The notes: a model not told the origin generated them from the sequence alone. A DNA stretch of 64,000 bases from UBA7683 sp964397855 (GCA_964397855.1 CAYNKQ010000001.1:1-64000), one strand, 5' to 3'; shown: positions 45,502 through 54,041, numbered from the stretch's first letter. Numbers and translations: made by a program.

Positions 45502-47040
45502 CTAGACGAGCGACTGCAGCTTTCGTAGAATGCCATCTTCTTTAAGCCCAAGCGCAACGATTTCGTCGGCTCGCTGTTGTGAATCCGCTACTGAATAGAT
45601 CCGTAGCTGTGGGGCATTACCACTTGGTCGAATATGAGCGACTTCACCAGACTTGAATGTAATTCTAATTCCATCTGTCGTATTGATTGTGCTGGCTTCG
45701 CCGAAGCTATCTTCAGCAGTAAAACATTCGCGGATTAGCTTATGAGCGGTTTCGTCTTGATTGGCGAGTACGGCAATTATCTTTTGACTGTCTTCTTGTG
45801 GGAAGTTATCGATCAGCCCAGCCTGTGTGAATCGTTGAGGTAGGTTTGCAAAGAGTCGAGAAACCGGCACTGATTGTTTTAATGCTGCGGCCAAGGTTAT
45901 AACAATCGGCAAGAAAGCGTCACGTGTTGGCAGTTCACGCAGTGTACCTTCACCGTAAACGATGTCAGCACCTGTCAAGAAGCCGCCATTTACTTCCCAA
46001 CCTACGGGTGCTGTAGAACCGTCTGCGATTGCAGTCTGCATGGCTTCGATAACGTACGGAGAGCCAATCTTGGTGTGCACCCACGGAGTCTCGTCTACAT
46101 TAAGGCTCTTGTCTACAGCGTCACTAGAGCTGACAGGGAGTGCCGCAAAGTCGGTGCCGAGTTCTTTCGCCACAATATACCCCAGAACGTCACCTCTGTG
46201 AAATTCACCATTTTCATCTATCACGAATGGTCTGTCGCTATCGCCATCTGTAGAAACTATTGCAAATGCGTCGGGATATTTTTCGGCTAGTCCCTTAAAG
46301 TAAGCTTGATCTTGGGGTGTTACATTTTCAGTGTCAATTGAGATAAATGTTTCTGAACGGTCGACCGGAGTCACGGCTGCACCAAGTGATTCGAGAAGCT
46401 GTACAAGCAGATCTCGACCAACAGCAGAATGTTGGTACACCACCACATGTTTACCAGACAGTGATCCTGCCGATAAGACAGACTGGAATCGATCAAGATA
46501 CTGCTGAGCAACCTCGGTCGGGAAGTCTTGTAGTTCTGTGTGGACAATCAGGCTGCCATCTGGATTAAATGCCGTAGGCTCGGATTGGTATAACTCCGCA
46601 CGAATGCTAGCTACAGAGTTTTTTATTGACGCTTCGTCGCTTTTGAGAACTTCGCCAGACGCCTTGTAGAACTTAATCCCATTGCGATCATCAGGTATGT
46701 GACTGCCGGTCACCATAATGCAGGCTTGGTCATGATTCTGGGCCCAGTATGCAAGGGCTGGGGTAGGCAGTAGTCCGCAGTACTGCGGTGTATGGCCAGC
46801 ATCTTGAATCGCACGTACAACGGCGCTAACTATGCGAGGAGTGCTCTTTCTCAGATCGCCACCAACCGAAATGATGCTAGCAGGTTCTAGGCCGTCATGC
46901 TCAGTAAGAAATTTAAGGAAACCGCGTGCGTTAATGTAGCATTCAAGATCAGTCATATCAGTCACAAGGCCGCGTAGGCCAGATGTGCCAAAGCCAAGTT
47001 CAGTCGGTGTATAGCTAAGCGATTCAAGTAGTGTGTTCAT
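45502..47040 (-). CDS. Phosphomannomutase/phosphoglucomutase
   Basis: This is a 512-residue alpha-D-phosphohexomutase interconverting hexose 6- and 1-phosphates. The phosphoserine loop reads MVTGSHIPDDRNGIKFYK (Ser about 113), the metal loop STDGDSDRPFV, and the sugar-binding loop GWEVNGGF; the C-terminal phosphate-binding RPSGNAPQLRIY is present. Length is slightly above usual. It can provide mannose-1-phosphate for ManC and glucose-1-phosphate for GalU. It stands alone on the minus strand, flanked by repeat regions. Confidence 0.92.
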   Translation of the reverse strand: MNTLLESLSYTPTELGFGTSGLRGLVTDMTDLECYINARGFLKFLTEHDGLEPASIISVGGDLRKSTPRIVSAVVRAIQDAGHTPQYCGLLPTPALAYWAQNHDQACIMVTGSHIPDDRNGIKFYKASGEVLKSDEASIKNSVASIRAELYQSEPTAFNPDGSLIVHTELQDFPTEVAQQYLDRFQSVLSAGSLSGKHVVVYQHSAVGRDLLVQLLESLGAAVTPVDRSETFISIDTENVTPQDQAYFKGLAEKYPDAFAIVSTDGDSDRPFVIDENGEFHRGDVLGYIVAKELGTDFAALPVSSSDAVDKSLNVDETPWVHTKIGSPYVIEAMQTAIADGSTAPVGWEVNGGFLTGADIVYGEGTLRELPTRDAFLPIVITLAAALKQSVPVSRLFANLPQRFTQAGLIDNFPQEDSQKIIAVLANQDETAHKLIRECFTAEDSFGEASTINTTDGIRITFKSGEVAHIRPSGNAPQLRIYSVADSQQRADEIVALGLKEDGILRKLQSLV

Positions 47041-47150
47041 CAGTTCCCTTCGTATTACGTACTACTATTTTAACAGAGGCGTGAGAATGGCGCGCATACT
47101 TGATACGTAATACCTGATATCTGATGCGCTGTAACCCACGGAGTCAACTT
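47041..47150. other. Intergenic DNA left of repeat copy B
   Basis: Contains the degenerate GATACGTAATACCTGATAT motif also seen near 21310-21410, 43905-43925 and 53630-53660. No gene supported. Confidence 0.4.
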
Positions 47151-47309
47151 CACCCATTCAACCAAACCCGAACACCGGAAGGTTCTTTTTGTTGAATCAA
47201 GAAAAGACTTGCCCGAATCGGTAACTAAGAAATCATGAGGGATGCTTGTCATCGTCTTTTCGCATCAAAAAGAACTAGGAGGTGTGTCGAGGCTTGGGTG
47301 TCATGGGTG
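47151..47309 (+). ncRNA. 159-nt structured repeat, copy B (putative novel RNA or RNA-like mobile repeat)
   Basis: A closing stem pairs CACCCAT (47151-47157) with ATGGGTG (47303-47309). Inside, ATTCAAC (47156-47162) can pair with GTTGAAT (47191-47197); its loop contains GGTTCTTTTTG (47181-47191), which pairs over 11 bp with CAAAAAGAACT (47266-47276), an H-type pseudoknot. The closing stem and first hairpin share two bases, so they may alternate. Copy C at 51885-52043 has exactly the same length and the same pairings with different bases. Conserved unpaired parts include ACCCGAAC.CCGGAAG, GATGCTTGTCATCGTC and TCGAGGCTTGGGTG. A TACTTTTG/CAAAAGTA hairpin follows (47320-47338). No protein is supported; function unknown. 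Confidence 0.6.
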
Positions 47310-47452
47310 GGAGTTTTGTTACTTTTGCTGCAAAAGTAGAAAGAACAGAAGGAAATTGATATTTATAGACGGTATACTGAATCTAGTTCGGTGTGATGGA
47401 AGCCGGGACATCGAAGTTTGCTATACTAATGAACATAAGCGGTACGCTACTC

Positions 47453-49081
47453 ATGAAAAACGAAAAGCAACGAAAACTATTACAGATCACAAGCGGCGGG
47501 TTGATAGCCCTAGGCACGGCGGTGCTGCTTGGTTGGTTAGCGGTTTCACCGAGTCGCCTTGCGCAGGTATCCGAACCCAAGACTCCAGACATACGTGTTT
47601 TTCAAAGCGAGGCTACAAAACTTGGTAATTCAAAAACGGACCCAGAGCCTGCTACCCCTCGGACCGAGCGTTCCACCGATGGGGGCGTAAAAGTGAGCGG
47701 TGAACTGCCTACGCCTACAAAGGGAACGCAGGAAAAAAAGTATTACGTTCTTGCTGATCCTAACGATACTTATTATAGCTCGCAGTGGTATTTGCAGACG
47801 GTCAGGGCACCCCAAGCATGGTCTACAACCACTGGTAGCCCAGGCGTTAAGGTTGCGGTCATCGACACAGGTTTTGCGCTTTCTCACGGCGATCTTACTG
47901 CCAGCTGGCAGTACAACTCTGGCGAACAAGGTGGCGGCAAAGAAACCGACGGCATAGATAACGACGGAAACGGGTACGTTGATGACTACAGAGGATGGGA
48001 TTTCTTCTCTTCAGACAACAGCCCTCAGGCAGGTAGTGTGAATCCTAGTGGAGAAGGTGTCTCTCATGGAACCGAGGTTGCCGGACTAGTTGGCGCAAAG
48101 GGCAATAACGGGGTTGGTGTTACTGCCGTGAGCCAGAGCGTCTCAATTCTGCCTCTACAGGTGCTTTCTGATGAGGGTACAGGTTATAGTGATGATATTG
48201 CAAACGCTATTCGTTATGCTGTTGATTCAGGCGTAGCAGTGATAAATATGAGCTTAGGCACAAACGGAGACGACCCAATTGTTCGTAGTGCCGTTGATTA
48301 CGCCGCTGATCATAATGTTGTGGTTGTGGCCGCTGCTGGCAATTGTGGAAACAGCACGATTGGGATGTGTGCAGGCGAGGTAGCCGGCTATATTACGTTC
48401 CCTGGAAGTTACAACCGAGTGATTGCGGTTGGTGCTACGACCGCAGCAAACCAACGAGCCAGCTTCAGTAGCTACGGAGAACGGCTCGATGTAGTAGCGC
48501 CGGGATCAGGTACTATCATTTCACCGACCTGGTCCTCTACTAACGGCACATCGCTTTACTCAAGCTCGCTCTACGGAACATCTTACGCATCGCCAATTGT
48601 TGCAAGTACCGCAGCGCTTATACGGTCTATACGACCAAGCACAAGTGTTGACGATGTTCGGGCTTTACTCATGGCGGGCGCAAGTAAGCAACCGGGGATG
48701 AACAACCTCTTTTATACGCAAGATTATGGCCATGGTATTGTTGATGTCGCAAAGGCTATAGCTGTAGCCAGCGAGTTAAATGCAAGTATCGAACAAACAC
48801 CATCGATTTTCAGCGATTCTGAAGTGCGTCCTCAGCATGATTTTGGCTTGAGTGAAACTTTTGCAAAAGGCTGCTCAGCGCCACCAAATACATGGTGTAC
48901 AGTGTCATTGAGCAGTGAGCAAACAAATTTTGAGCGATATTTTCCCTATTCCCGTGTTGGGTCAGATTCCACGGTAAGCTGGATTTACAATCAAGCGTCA
49001 TTAAGTCCCGGCGACTGGAAGGCGAGGGCTCGCCAAGGCAATAGTCTCTCTCAAAACATGATCGATTTTAAGTATAAATAA
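47453..49081 (+). CDS. Subtilisin-like serine protease (S8 family), secreted
   Basis: This protein of about 542 residues has a signal or anchor segment (about 9-32), a Pro/Thr-rich linker, then a subtilase domain (about 120-440). The catalytic triad is visible: Asp138 in VAVIDTG, His205 in SHGTEVAG, Ser377 in GTSYASPIVA, with the oxyanion Asn in AAAGNCGN. The C-terminal 90 residues look like a small beta domain. I chose the ATG at 47453 because TATACT (47422-47427) lies 25 nt upstream; earlier in-frame starts (47393, 47396, 47429) precede or follow that box too closely. Substrate unknown; it ends 7 nt from the convergent glmS stop. Confidence 0.9.
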   Translation: MKNEKQRKLLQITSGGLIALGTAVLLGWLAVSPSRLAQVSEPKTPDIRVFQSEATKLGNSKTDPEPATPRTERSTDGGVKVSGELPTPTKGTQEKKYYVLADPNDTYYSSQWYLQTVRAPQAWSTTTGSPGVKVAVIDTGFALSHGDLTASWQYNSGEQGGGKETDGIDNDGNGYVDDYRGWDFFSSDNSPQAGSVNPSGEGVSHGTEVAGLVGAKGNNGVGVTAVSQSVSILPLQVLSDEGTGYSDDIANAIRYAVDSGVAVINMSLGTNGDDPIVRSAVDYAADHNVVVVAAAGNCGNSTIGMCAGEVAGYITFPGSYNRVIAVGATTAANQRASFSSYGERLDVVAPGSGTIISPTWSSTNGTSLYSSSLYGTSYASPIVASTAALIRSIRPSTSVDDVRALLMAGASKQPGMNNLFYTQDYGHGIVDVAKAIAVASELNASIEQTPSIFSDSEVRPQHDFGLSETFAKGCSAPPNTWCTVSLSSEQTNFERYFPYSRVGSDSTVSWIYNQASLSPGDWKARARQGNSLSQNMIDFKYK

Positions 49082-49088
49082 GATCAAA

Positions 49089-50915
49089 CTACTCCACCGT
49101 AACAGATTTAGCAAGATTTCGCGGCCTATCGACATCAAGTTTTCTTTCAACCGCTACGTAGTAGGCAAATAGGTGCATGACAACCGCGCTTAGTATCGGT
49201 TGAAGCTGTGGCAGGGTTTTGGGCACTACGATTACGTCATTAGCCAAGGCTGTTAGTTCTGTATTTTTTGAATCGGTAATTGCGATAACTTTGCCTTTTC
49301 TGGCACGGATTTCTTCAATGCTAGAAACAGTTTTAGCAAAAAGGTCGTCGTGTGGGGCGATAGCAAAAGTAGGAAAGTCGGGATCAACCATAGCAAGCGG
49401 TCCGTGCTTCATTTCACCGGCAGCGTAGCCCTCGGCGTGAAGATAGCTTACTTCTTTGAGCTTTAGAGCGCCTTCGGCTGCCGCAGGGTAGCCGTAACGA
49501 CGTCCAATATAGAGCATGTTCTTGTATCCAGAATACTTCTTGGCTACTTTCTGGATGGCTGCTTTCTGGTCGAGAATGGTCTGAACCTTGGCATCGAGTA
49601 CAGAAAGTTCTTCGAGCATAGGCATGTATAGCTCACTGGTGCCTTGAGCGAGACTGAGTGCAATTAAGCTAAGTACTGAAACCTGGGCCACAAACGCTTT
49701 TGTAGATGCAACAGAGCGCTCTGGGCCAGCGTGACAGTATACGCCAGCATCGGTCATGCGTGCGATTGTGGATCCGGGTGCGTTTACAACACCAAGTCGA
49801 AGTACGCCGTACTTTTCTACTTTTTTTAGTGCCGCGATAGTATCGGCGGTTTCGCCAGACTGTGATATTGCTAGTAGCGCAGTGCTTCGTGAGAAGGGCT
49901 CATTGCGGTATTTGAACTCTGAAGCTAGCTGGACTTCAACGGGGATGCCGGCGAGTTCTTCGATTAAGTACTCGCCAATGAGGCCCGCGAAATACGAGGT
50001 ACCACAAGCTACAATAACGATTCGGTTGATAAACTTTAGCTGTTCTTGGACATTTTCTAGCCCACCGAGTTTAACCGTGCGGGTTTCGAGTCGTATTCTT
50101 CCAGCGGTTGCCGCACGGATAGTCTCAGGGGCATCGTGGATCTCTTTTATGAGGAAGTGATCGAAGCCTCCTTTGCTCGCCTCAAGTATCTGTTCGCTCC
50201 ACTTCTCGGGTAGCTTTGATACCGGAGTTTTATTTTGAAAGTTGGTTACGGTAAACGAGTTCTTGGTGCAGCGGACGTATTCATAGTCATCAAGAAACAA
50301 GAGTTCACTGAATTGTTTCGGTAGCGCGGTCGGATCAGACGCGATGTAGTGGCCGCTTTTGGCGACGCCGACTACTAGTGGACTTGAGAGTTTGGCGCCG
50401 TATATTACGTCCGGCTCGCTGCTACTGGCCATAGCGATAGCGTATGCACCGCGAAGTTCGTTTAAGCAGGCTTCAAAAGCCTTTCTAGCACTACCTAGCT
50501 TTTCGAAGTGGTACTGGAGTAGGTGGGGTATTACCTCTGTATCTGTTTGAGACTGAAAGACGTAACCTTCTTGTTCTAAAAAGAGGCGCAGCTCATTGTG
50601 GTTTTCGATAATGCCATTATGAACAACCGAGAAGGTTTTATCGGCACTTGAGTGCGGGTGAGAATTTGCAAGCGTCACTTCGCCGTGAGTGGCCCAGCGT
50701 GTATGGCCTATTCCAGCTGTTGCTTTGTGGGGAGACTTGTCGATCAGCTGGGTGAGTTGGCCGACTCTACCGACACTTTTAAGTTCTACGAGGCCGCTGT
50801 CTTCAACTAATGCCACTCCTGCTGAATCATAGCCTCGGTATTCTAGCGCTGCCAGGCCTTCAAGCAGCAAGTTGGTTGCATTGTTGGTTCCGTTATATCC
50901 GACGATTCCGCACAT
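49089..50915 (-). CDS. glmS: Glutamine-fructose-6-phosphate aminotransferase
   Basis: This is a 608-residue enzyme making glucosamine-6-phosphate, the first step to UDP-GlcNAc and peptidoglycan. The N-terminal glutaminase has catalytic Cys2 (MCGIVGYNG) and GHTRWATHG; two SIS domains follow (VACGTSYFAG, SQSGETADT, and the C-terminal DRPRNLAKSVTVE ending). Full length. AAAGGAGC precedes the ATG. No glmS ribozyme is evident in the short leader. A divergent TrmB-type regulator sits upstream. Confidence 0.97.
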   Translation of the reverse strand: MCGIVGYNGTNNATNLLLEGLAALEYRGYDSAGVALVEDSGLVELKSVGRVGQLTQLIDKSPHKATAGIGHTRWATHGEVTLANSHPHSSADKTFSVVHNGIIENHNELRLFLEQEGYVFQSQTDTEVIPHLLQYHFEKLGSARKAFEACLNELRGAYAIAMASSSEPDVIYGAKLSSPLVVGVAKSGHYIASDPTALPKQFSELLFLDDYEYVRCTKNSFTVTNFQNKTPVSKLPEKWSEQILEASKGGFDHFLIKEIHDAPETIRAATAGRIRLETRTVKLGGLENVQEQLKFINRIVIVACGTSYFAGLIGEYLIEELAGIPVEVQLASEFKYRNEPFSRSTALLAISQSGETADTIAALKKVEKYGVLRLGVVNAPGSTIARMTDAGVYCHAGPERSVASTKAFVAQVSVLSLIALSLAQGTSELYMPMLEELSVLDAKVQTILDQKAAIQKVAKKYSGYKNMLYIGRRYGYPAAAEGALKLKEVSYLHAEGYAAGEMKHGPLAMVDPDFPTFAIAPHDDLFAKTVSSIEEIRARKGKVIAITDSKNTELTALANDVIVVPKTLPQLQPILSAVVMHLFAYYVAVERKLDVDRPRNLAKSVTVE

Positions 50916-51031
50916 GGGCTCAGCTCCTTTTTAACGCGTACAATATGGTTAGGTTGTTTCAGCTACTATGCTGCAGGTCTTAACTCTACGCTTCAAAATA
51001 GCTAGTATCTATAGTTTTTGGTAACAATTAA

Positions 51032-51059
51032 TTGACAAAATATAATCTATAAATACAAT
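51032..51059 (+). promoter_or_regulatory. Promoter of TrmB-type regulator
   Basis: -35 TTGACA (51032-51037), a 16-nt spacer and -10 TACAAT (51054-51059). Only 6 nt separate the -10 from the ATG, so the mRNA should start at or next to the start codon (leaderless). Confidence 0.7.
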
Positions 51060-51065
51060 CAAAGT

Positions 51066-51827
51066 ATGAACAAAGAGGACACTCAGCTCTATAAGCTACT
51101 CACAGGAATGGGTTTCGAAGGCACCGATGCACGCGTATATGAGTCTCTTTTGGGGCTTGAGTCCGTTTCAGTTCGGAAAGCAGCGGCAGCCTCGGGCATT
51201 AATAGGGGTACCACGTATGAATCTATGAAGCGCTTAGTTGCTGCTGGACTGATTAGTACTCATCGTAAGGGCCAGCGCGAATATTTTGTTGCAGAATCTC
51301 CAGAAGCACTCTATGCAGCCGTTTCGGAAAAGAAGAAAGATCTACAAGATGTTGAAAAACTTGCGCATGAAATTGTGCCACAACTACTAGCAAAAAGACC
51401 ACAGGTGACCGGCAAGCCCTTAGTGCGGTACTTTGAGGACGATGCGGGTGTGGTCGCTATCTTAAAAGATGTGCTCAGTACTGCGGCAGACCAAGACAGT
51501 CGAAAGTATTATGTGTATTCTTCACGTCAACTAAGGAGTTATCTGTATCGTAAGTTTCCGCATTTCACCGAGAGGCGAGTTAAGCAAAAGATCTCGGTAG
51601 ACGTTATTGCTATAGGTGAAGGCGGTGACCCAGAGTTGCTCAGTACCCGCAAATGGATGCCGACATCGCCTCAGGGCCCAACGGGTAGCTACACCATTAT
51701 TTATGGCGACAAAGTAGCCCACATCTCCTTAGCAGACACGTTCATACCATATGGAGTTGTTATTGAAGATGCCAGTGTAGCCGCAATGCAACGGCTGCAG
51801 TTTGAGCAGCTCTGGAAATCGCTCTAG
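51066..51827 (+). CDS. TrmB family transcriptional regulator
   Basis: This is a 253-residue DNA-binding regulator. The N-terminal winged helix (about 1-80) contains VRKAAAASGINRGTTYESMKRL and LISTHRKGQREYF; a coiled region (about 85-115) links to a C-terminal domain (about 120-253) of the phospholipase-D-like or sugar-sensing type found in TrmB proteins. TrmB regulators usually sense sugars. Divergence from glmS with a shared 150-nt region makes control of amino-sugar supply a reasonable guess. Consensus-like promoter, no leader. Confidence 0.85.
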   Translation: MNKEDTQLYKLLTGMGFEGTDARVYESLLGLESVSVRKAAAASGINRGTTYESMKRLVAAGLISTHRKGQREYFVAESPEALYAAVSEKKKDLQDVEKLAHEIVPQLLAKRPQVTGKPLVRYFEDDAGVVAILKDVLSTAADQDSRKYYVYSSRQLRSYLYRKFPHFTERRVKQKISVDVIAIGEGGDPELLSTRKWMPTSPQGPTGSYTIIYGDKVAHISLADTFIPYGVVIEDASVAAMQRLQFEQLWKSL

Positions 51828-51884
51828 AATATAAGCATTTACTTTTTCTAAATAATAAACCCTCGCGAAGCGAGACAACTATTC

Positions 51885-52043
51885 CACCCATTCACTCAAG
51901 ACCCGAACCCCGGAAGCTGCTTTTTCTTGAGTCAAGGAGTGACTTGCCTGAGTACACAAAAGAGACAAGCGAAGGATGCTTGTCATCGTCACGACGCAAG
52001 AAAAAGGAGCTGGAGGGGTATCGAGGCTTGGGTGTTATGGGTG
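51885..52043 (+). ncRNA. 159-nt structured repeat, copy C (putative novel RNA or RNA-like mobile repeat)
   Basis: The same architecture and exact length as copy B. Closing stem CACCCAT (51885-51891)/ATGGGTG (52037-52043). First hairpin ACTCAAG (51894-51900)/CTTGAGT (51926-51932). Pseudoknot arm AGCTGCTTTTTCTT (51915-51928) pairs with AAGAAAAAGGAGCT (51998-52011), 13 of 14 positions. Compared with copy B, both inner stems differ at several positions while pairing is kept. An additional GACAAGC/GCTTGTC hairpin (51964-51970/51978-51984) is specific to this copy. Followed by an ACTTTTG/CAAAAGT hairpin. Function unknown. Confidence 0.6.
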
Positions 52044-52513
52044 TGCTTTTATCTTACTTTTGGCAGCAAAAGTGAGAGGAGAAAGATGCAAGAAGAAGCT
52101 GGTTGGGAGAGATGGAGGGTTGGAGAAGTTTAGGGCGTAGAGATGGGAAGCTGATGTGTTGTGGACTGGATTCCTGTACGCCACGGCGCATCTAGGACCT
52201 TCGCAGGAATGACGAAAGACGGGAAGTTGAATACTTGATGATTGGATCCCAAATCAAGTTTGGGATGACACTCCTTCGCTGAAGCTATGGAGTGCAGGCA
52301 GGACCAGGGGAATTGATTGCTGCTGATTGGATCCCAAACCCGCCTGTCTGGCCGACAGAACGGGCAGGTCAAGTTTGGGATGACGCTGCTTGGCTAAGGC
52401 TATGGAATACAGGCAAGACAGGGACCTGAAGATTACTGATTGGATCCTTCCACTCCAGTCAGGATGACAGGCCAGGGGTTGGTAACTAAACTATTTGCCA
52501 CTCATCTACCAGA
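52044..52513. repeat. Composite palindromic repeat region right of copy C
   Basis: About 470 nt with no supported gene. It repeats most of 65-343: the ACTTTTGgcagCAAAAGT hairpin (near 52055-52075), AGAAGTTTAGGGCGTAG, and the dRS3-like palindrome, here interrupted by about 20 extra bases. It then holds three further palindromes that end in GGATGAC (near 52245-52269, 52328-52384 and 52441-52468), one nested with a CCCGCCTGTCTGGCCGACAG unit. Confidence 0.7.
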
Positions 52514-53668
52514 CTACTGACCAGTCTCCATTTTTGAAGCAATAAATGCGCTGATTTGCTTTGCAAATTCTTTGGCAGAGAAGACTTCTGTAGACTTGGT
52601 TATATAATCTGGTTTGAAATCCACACTTCTGGATGTTTCTATGGCTTCGACTAACGACTCAACTGTTTGTTCCTCAAAAAATACTCCAGTTTTGCCAGGT
52701 TCAATGTAATCAAGCGCACCGCCCGAGCGGAAGGCGATTACTGGAACACCAAGCGCAAGTGCTTCAACCGGAGCAATACCAAAATCTTCCTCACCAGGGA
52801 ATAGAAAGGCCTCTGCAGATACAGCCTGATCTACGAGTTCATCGTGGGGCAGCCTACCCGTAAAGGTTATTGTGGGTCCAGCAATCATTTTAAGCGCTTC
52901 AGTTTCTGGTCCGCTGCCAACTACTGTAAGGGGTAACTTGAGTTGGTTGCAGGCTCTAATGGCAAGGTCAAAGCGTTTGTATGGGACGTGCCTGCCCCAC
53001 GTTACAAAACCAGAAGGGGTAGAACTTAGCGCTTGATGCTTAGCGCTTGAGAATGTCTTAACATCTACTGGCGGATGAATAATAACACTATCACGGCCAT
53101 AATACTTTTTAATGTCATTTTGAATATGCGACGAATTCGCAATAAAATAGTCAACACCTCGCGCAGCTTGGTAGTCTCGTTTGCGAAGTGGTTTAACGAG
53201 CAACTTTAGGCCAGTTCGCACAAGCCATTTGGGTCTGAAGCTTGGATTCTTTAGATATTCTGAATATTTACGCCAATAAAAATGTGTTGGTGTGTGCGTG
53301 TAGCTGATATGGATAGTTGGCTTTTTAACTCTTACAAACCGAGCCTCACCGTTGCCACAGCTACTGATCACTAGATCAAAATTAGAAAGGTTGAGATTTT
53401 TAAACCAATGCTGTCGTAGTACCGGCAAGAACTTGCGCAGTGGTGCAAATGGCCAACGCTGTAGGTAGCCAGTGACGACTGTATTGTTGAGTCGCTCACG
53501 CCATTCGTCGCTACAGTAAGAGGTGTAAATGGGTGCTTCGGGATACAGTTTGTGTAGTTCTTCAACCACTAGCTCCGCACCACCACCGTAAAGCCAATCA
53601 TGAACAATGGCGACTCGCGGAACGCGAATACTTGATACTTGATATTTGATATTTGAATTTTTAGGCAT
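52514..53668 (-). CDS. GT4-type glycosyltransferase (mannosyltransferase-like)
   Basis: This is a 384-residue enzyme. It opens VPRVAIVHDWLYGGGAELVVEEL, typical of WbaZ/WbdA-like mannosyltransferases; the donor half has FVTWGRHVPYKRFDLAIRACNQL (about 221) and FPGEEDFGIAPVEALALGVPV (E-D-F-G-I motif). The first 15 residues come from a degenerate ATATCAAATATCAAGTATC repeat at the gene start, so the true start could be later. It overlaps the four-helix-bundle gene by 8 nt. It belongs to the second glycan gene group. Confidence 0.85.
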   Translation of the reverse strand: MPKNSNIKYQVSSIRVPRVAIVHDWLYGGGAELVVEELHKLYPEAPIYTSYCSDEWRERLNNTVVTGYLQRWPFAPLRKFLPVLRQHWFKNLNLSNFDLVISSCGNGEARFVRVKKPTIHISYTHTPTHFYWRKYSEYLKNPSFRPKWLVRTGLKLLVKPLRKRDYQAARGVDYFIANSSHIQNDIKKYYGRDSVIIHPPVDVKTFSSAKHQALSSTPSGFVTWGRHVPYKRFDLAIRACNQLKLPLTVVGSGPETEALKMIAGPTITFTGRLPHDELVDQAVSAEAFLFPGEEDFGIAPVEALALGVPVIAFRSGGALDYIEPGKTGVFFEEQTVESLVEAIETSRSVDFKPDYITKSTEVFSAKEFAKQISAFIASKMETGQ

Positions 53669-54041
53669 GGTCTTTGAAGTACTTTAAAATAGCGGTGATC
53701 TGTTTGTGGATAGACTCAACTTGCCCAATTATTACACTGGCATCTTCTTCGGTGACATATTCAAGTCGAGTCGTGAGGTAGATGAAGTTCTTTGTTTCTA
53801 GCAACGATCCAAGCGCGATGTGATAAAAGTGCGCCCTGTCTTTAAGGGTCATCCTTCCAAAGCCTTCGGCAATGTTTGCAGATACTGAGCTGGAGGCTCT
53901 CTGGACTTGGCTGGTAATGCCGTACTTTTCCTCCGCCGGGAAGGTATAAGTAAGCTTGTATACAGAAACAGCCATGTCTTGCGACTCTTGCCACACCGTC
54001 ATATCTTCAAATCGCGTAAGTTTGGTTGGGTGTTTGTTCAT
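53661..54041 (-). CDS. Four-helix bundle protein (S23/23S rRNA-IVP family)
   Basis: This protein of about 126 residues carries the family pattern FEDMTVWQESQDMAVSVYKLTYTFP, YGITSQVQRASSSVSANIAEGFGR and a long C-terminal helix, characteristic of the small proteins first found inside 23S rRNA intervening sequences but common as stand-alone genes. Function is unknown; members sometimes associate with nucleic acids. I chose the ATG at 54041, 9-10 nt after AAAGGAG, over an ATG overlapping that ribosome-binding site. It lies between two glycan genes. Confidence 0.88.
   Translation of the reverse strand: MNKHPTKLTRFEDMTVWQESQDMAVSVYKLTYTFPAEEKYGITSQVQRASSSVSANIAEGFGRMTLKDRAHFYHIALGSLLETKNFIYLTTRLEYVTEEDASVIIGQVESIHKQITAILKYFKDHA

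Noticed and set aside
47242..47628. Plus-strand frame across repeat copy B and the start of the subtilase
   Set aside because: It runs through the structured repeat and out of frame through the subtilase gene, and copy C does not keep a comparable frame through the conserved part.
50916..51065. glmS ribozyme
   Set aside because: The glmS leader is very short and shows none of the expected core. The intergenic DNA is explained by divergent promoters.
47151..52043. Repeats B and C as tmRNA, RNase P RNA, 6S RNA or group I intron
   Set aside because: None of the diagnostic cores of those RNAs could be found, and such RNAs would not be present in two or three nearby copies of 159 nt.
51927..52133. 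68-codon plus-strand frame over repeat copy C
   Set aside because: The corresponding part of copy B has stops in this frame and the differences between copies follow stem pairing, not codon positions.
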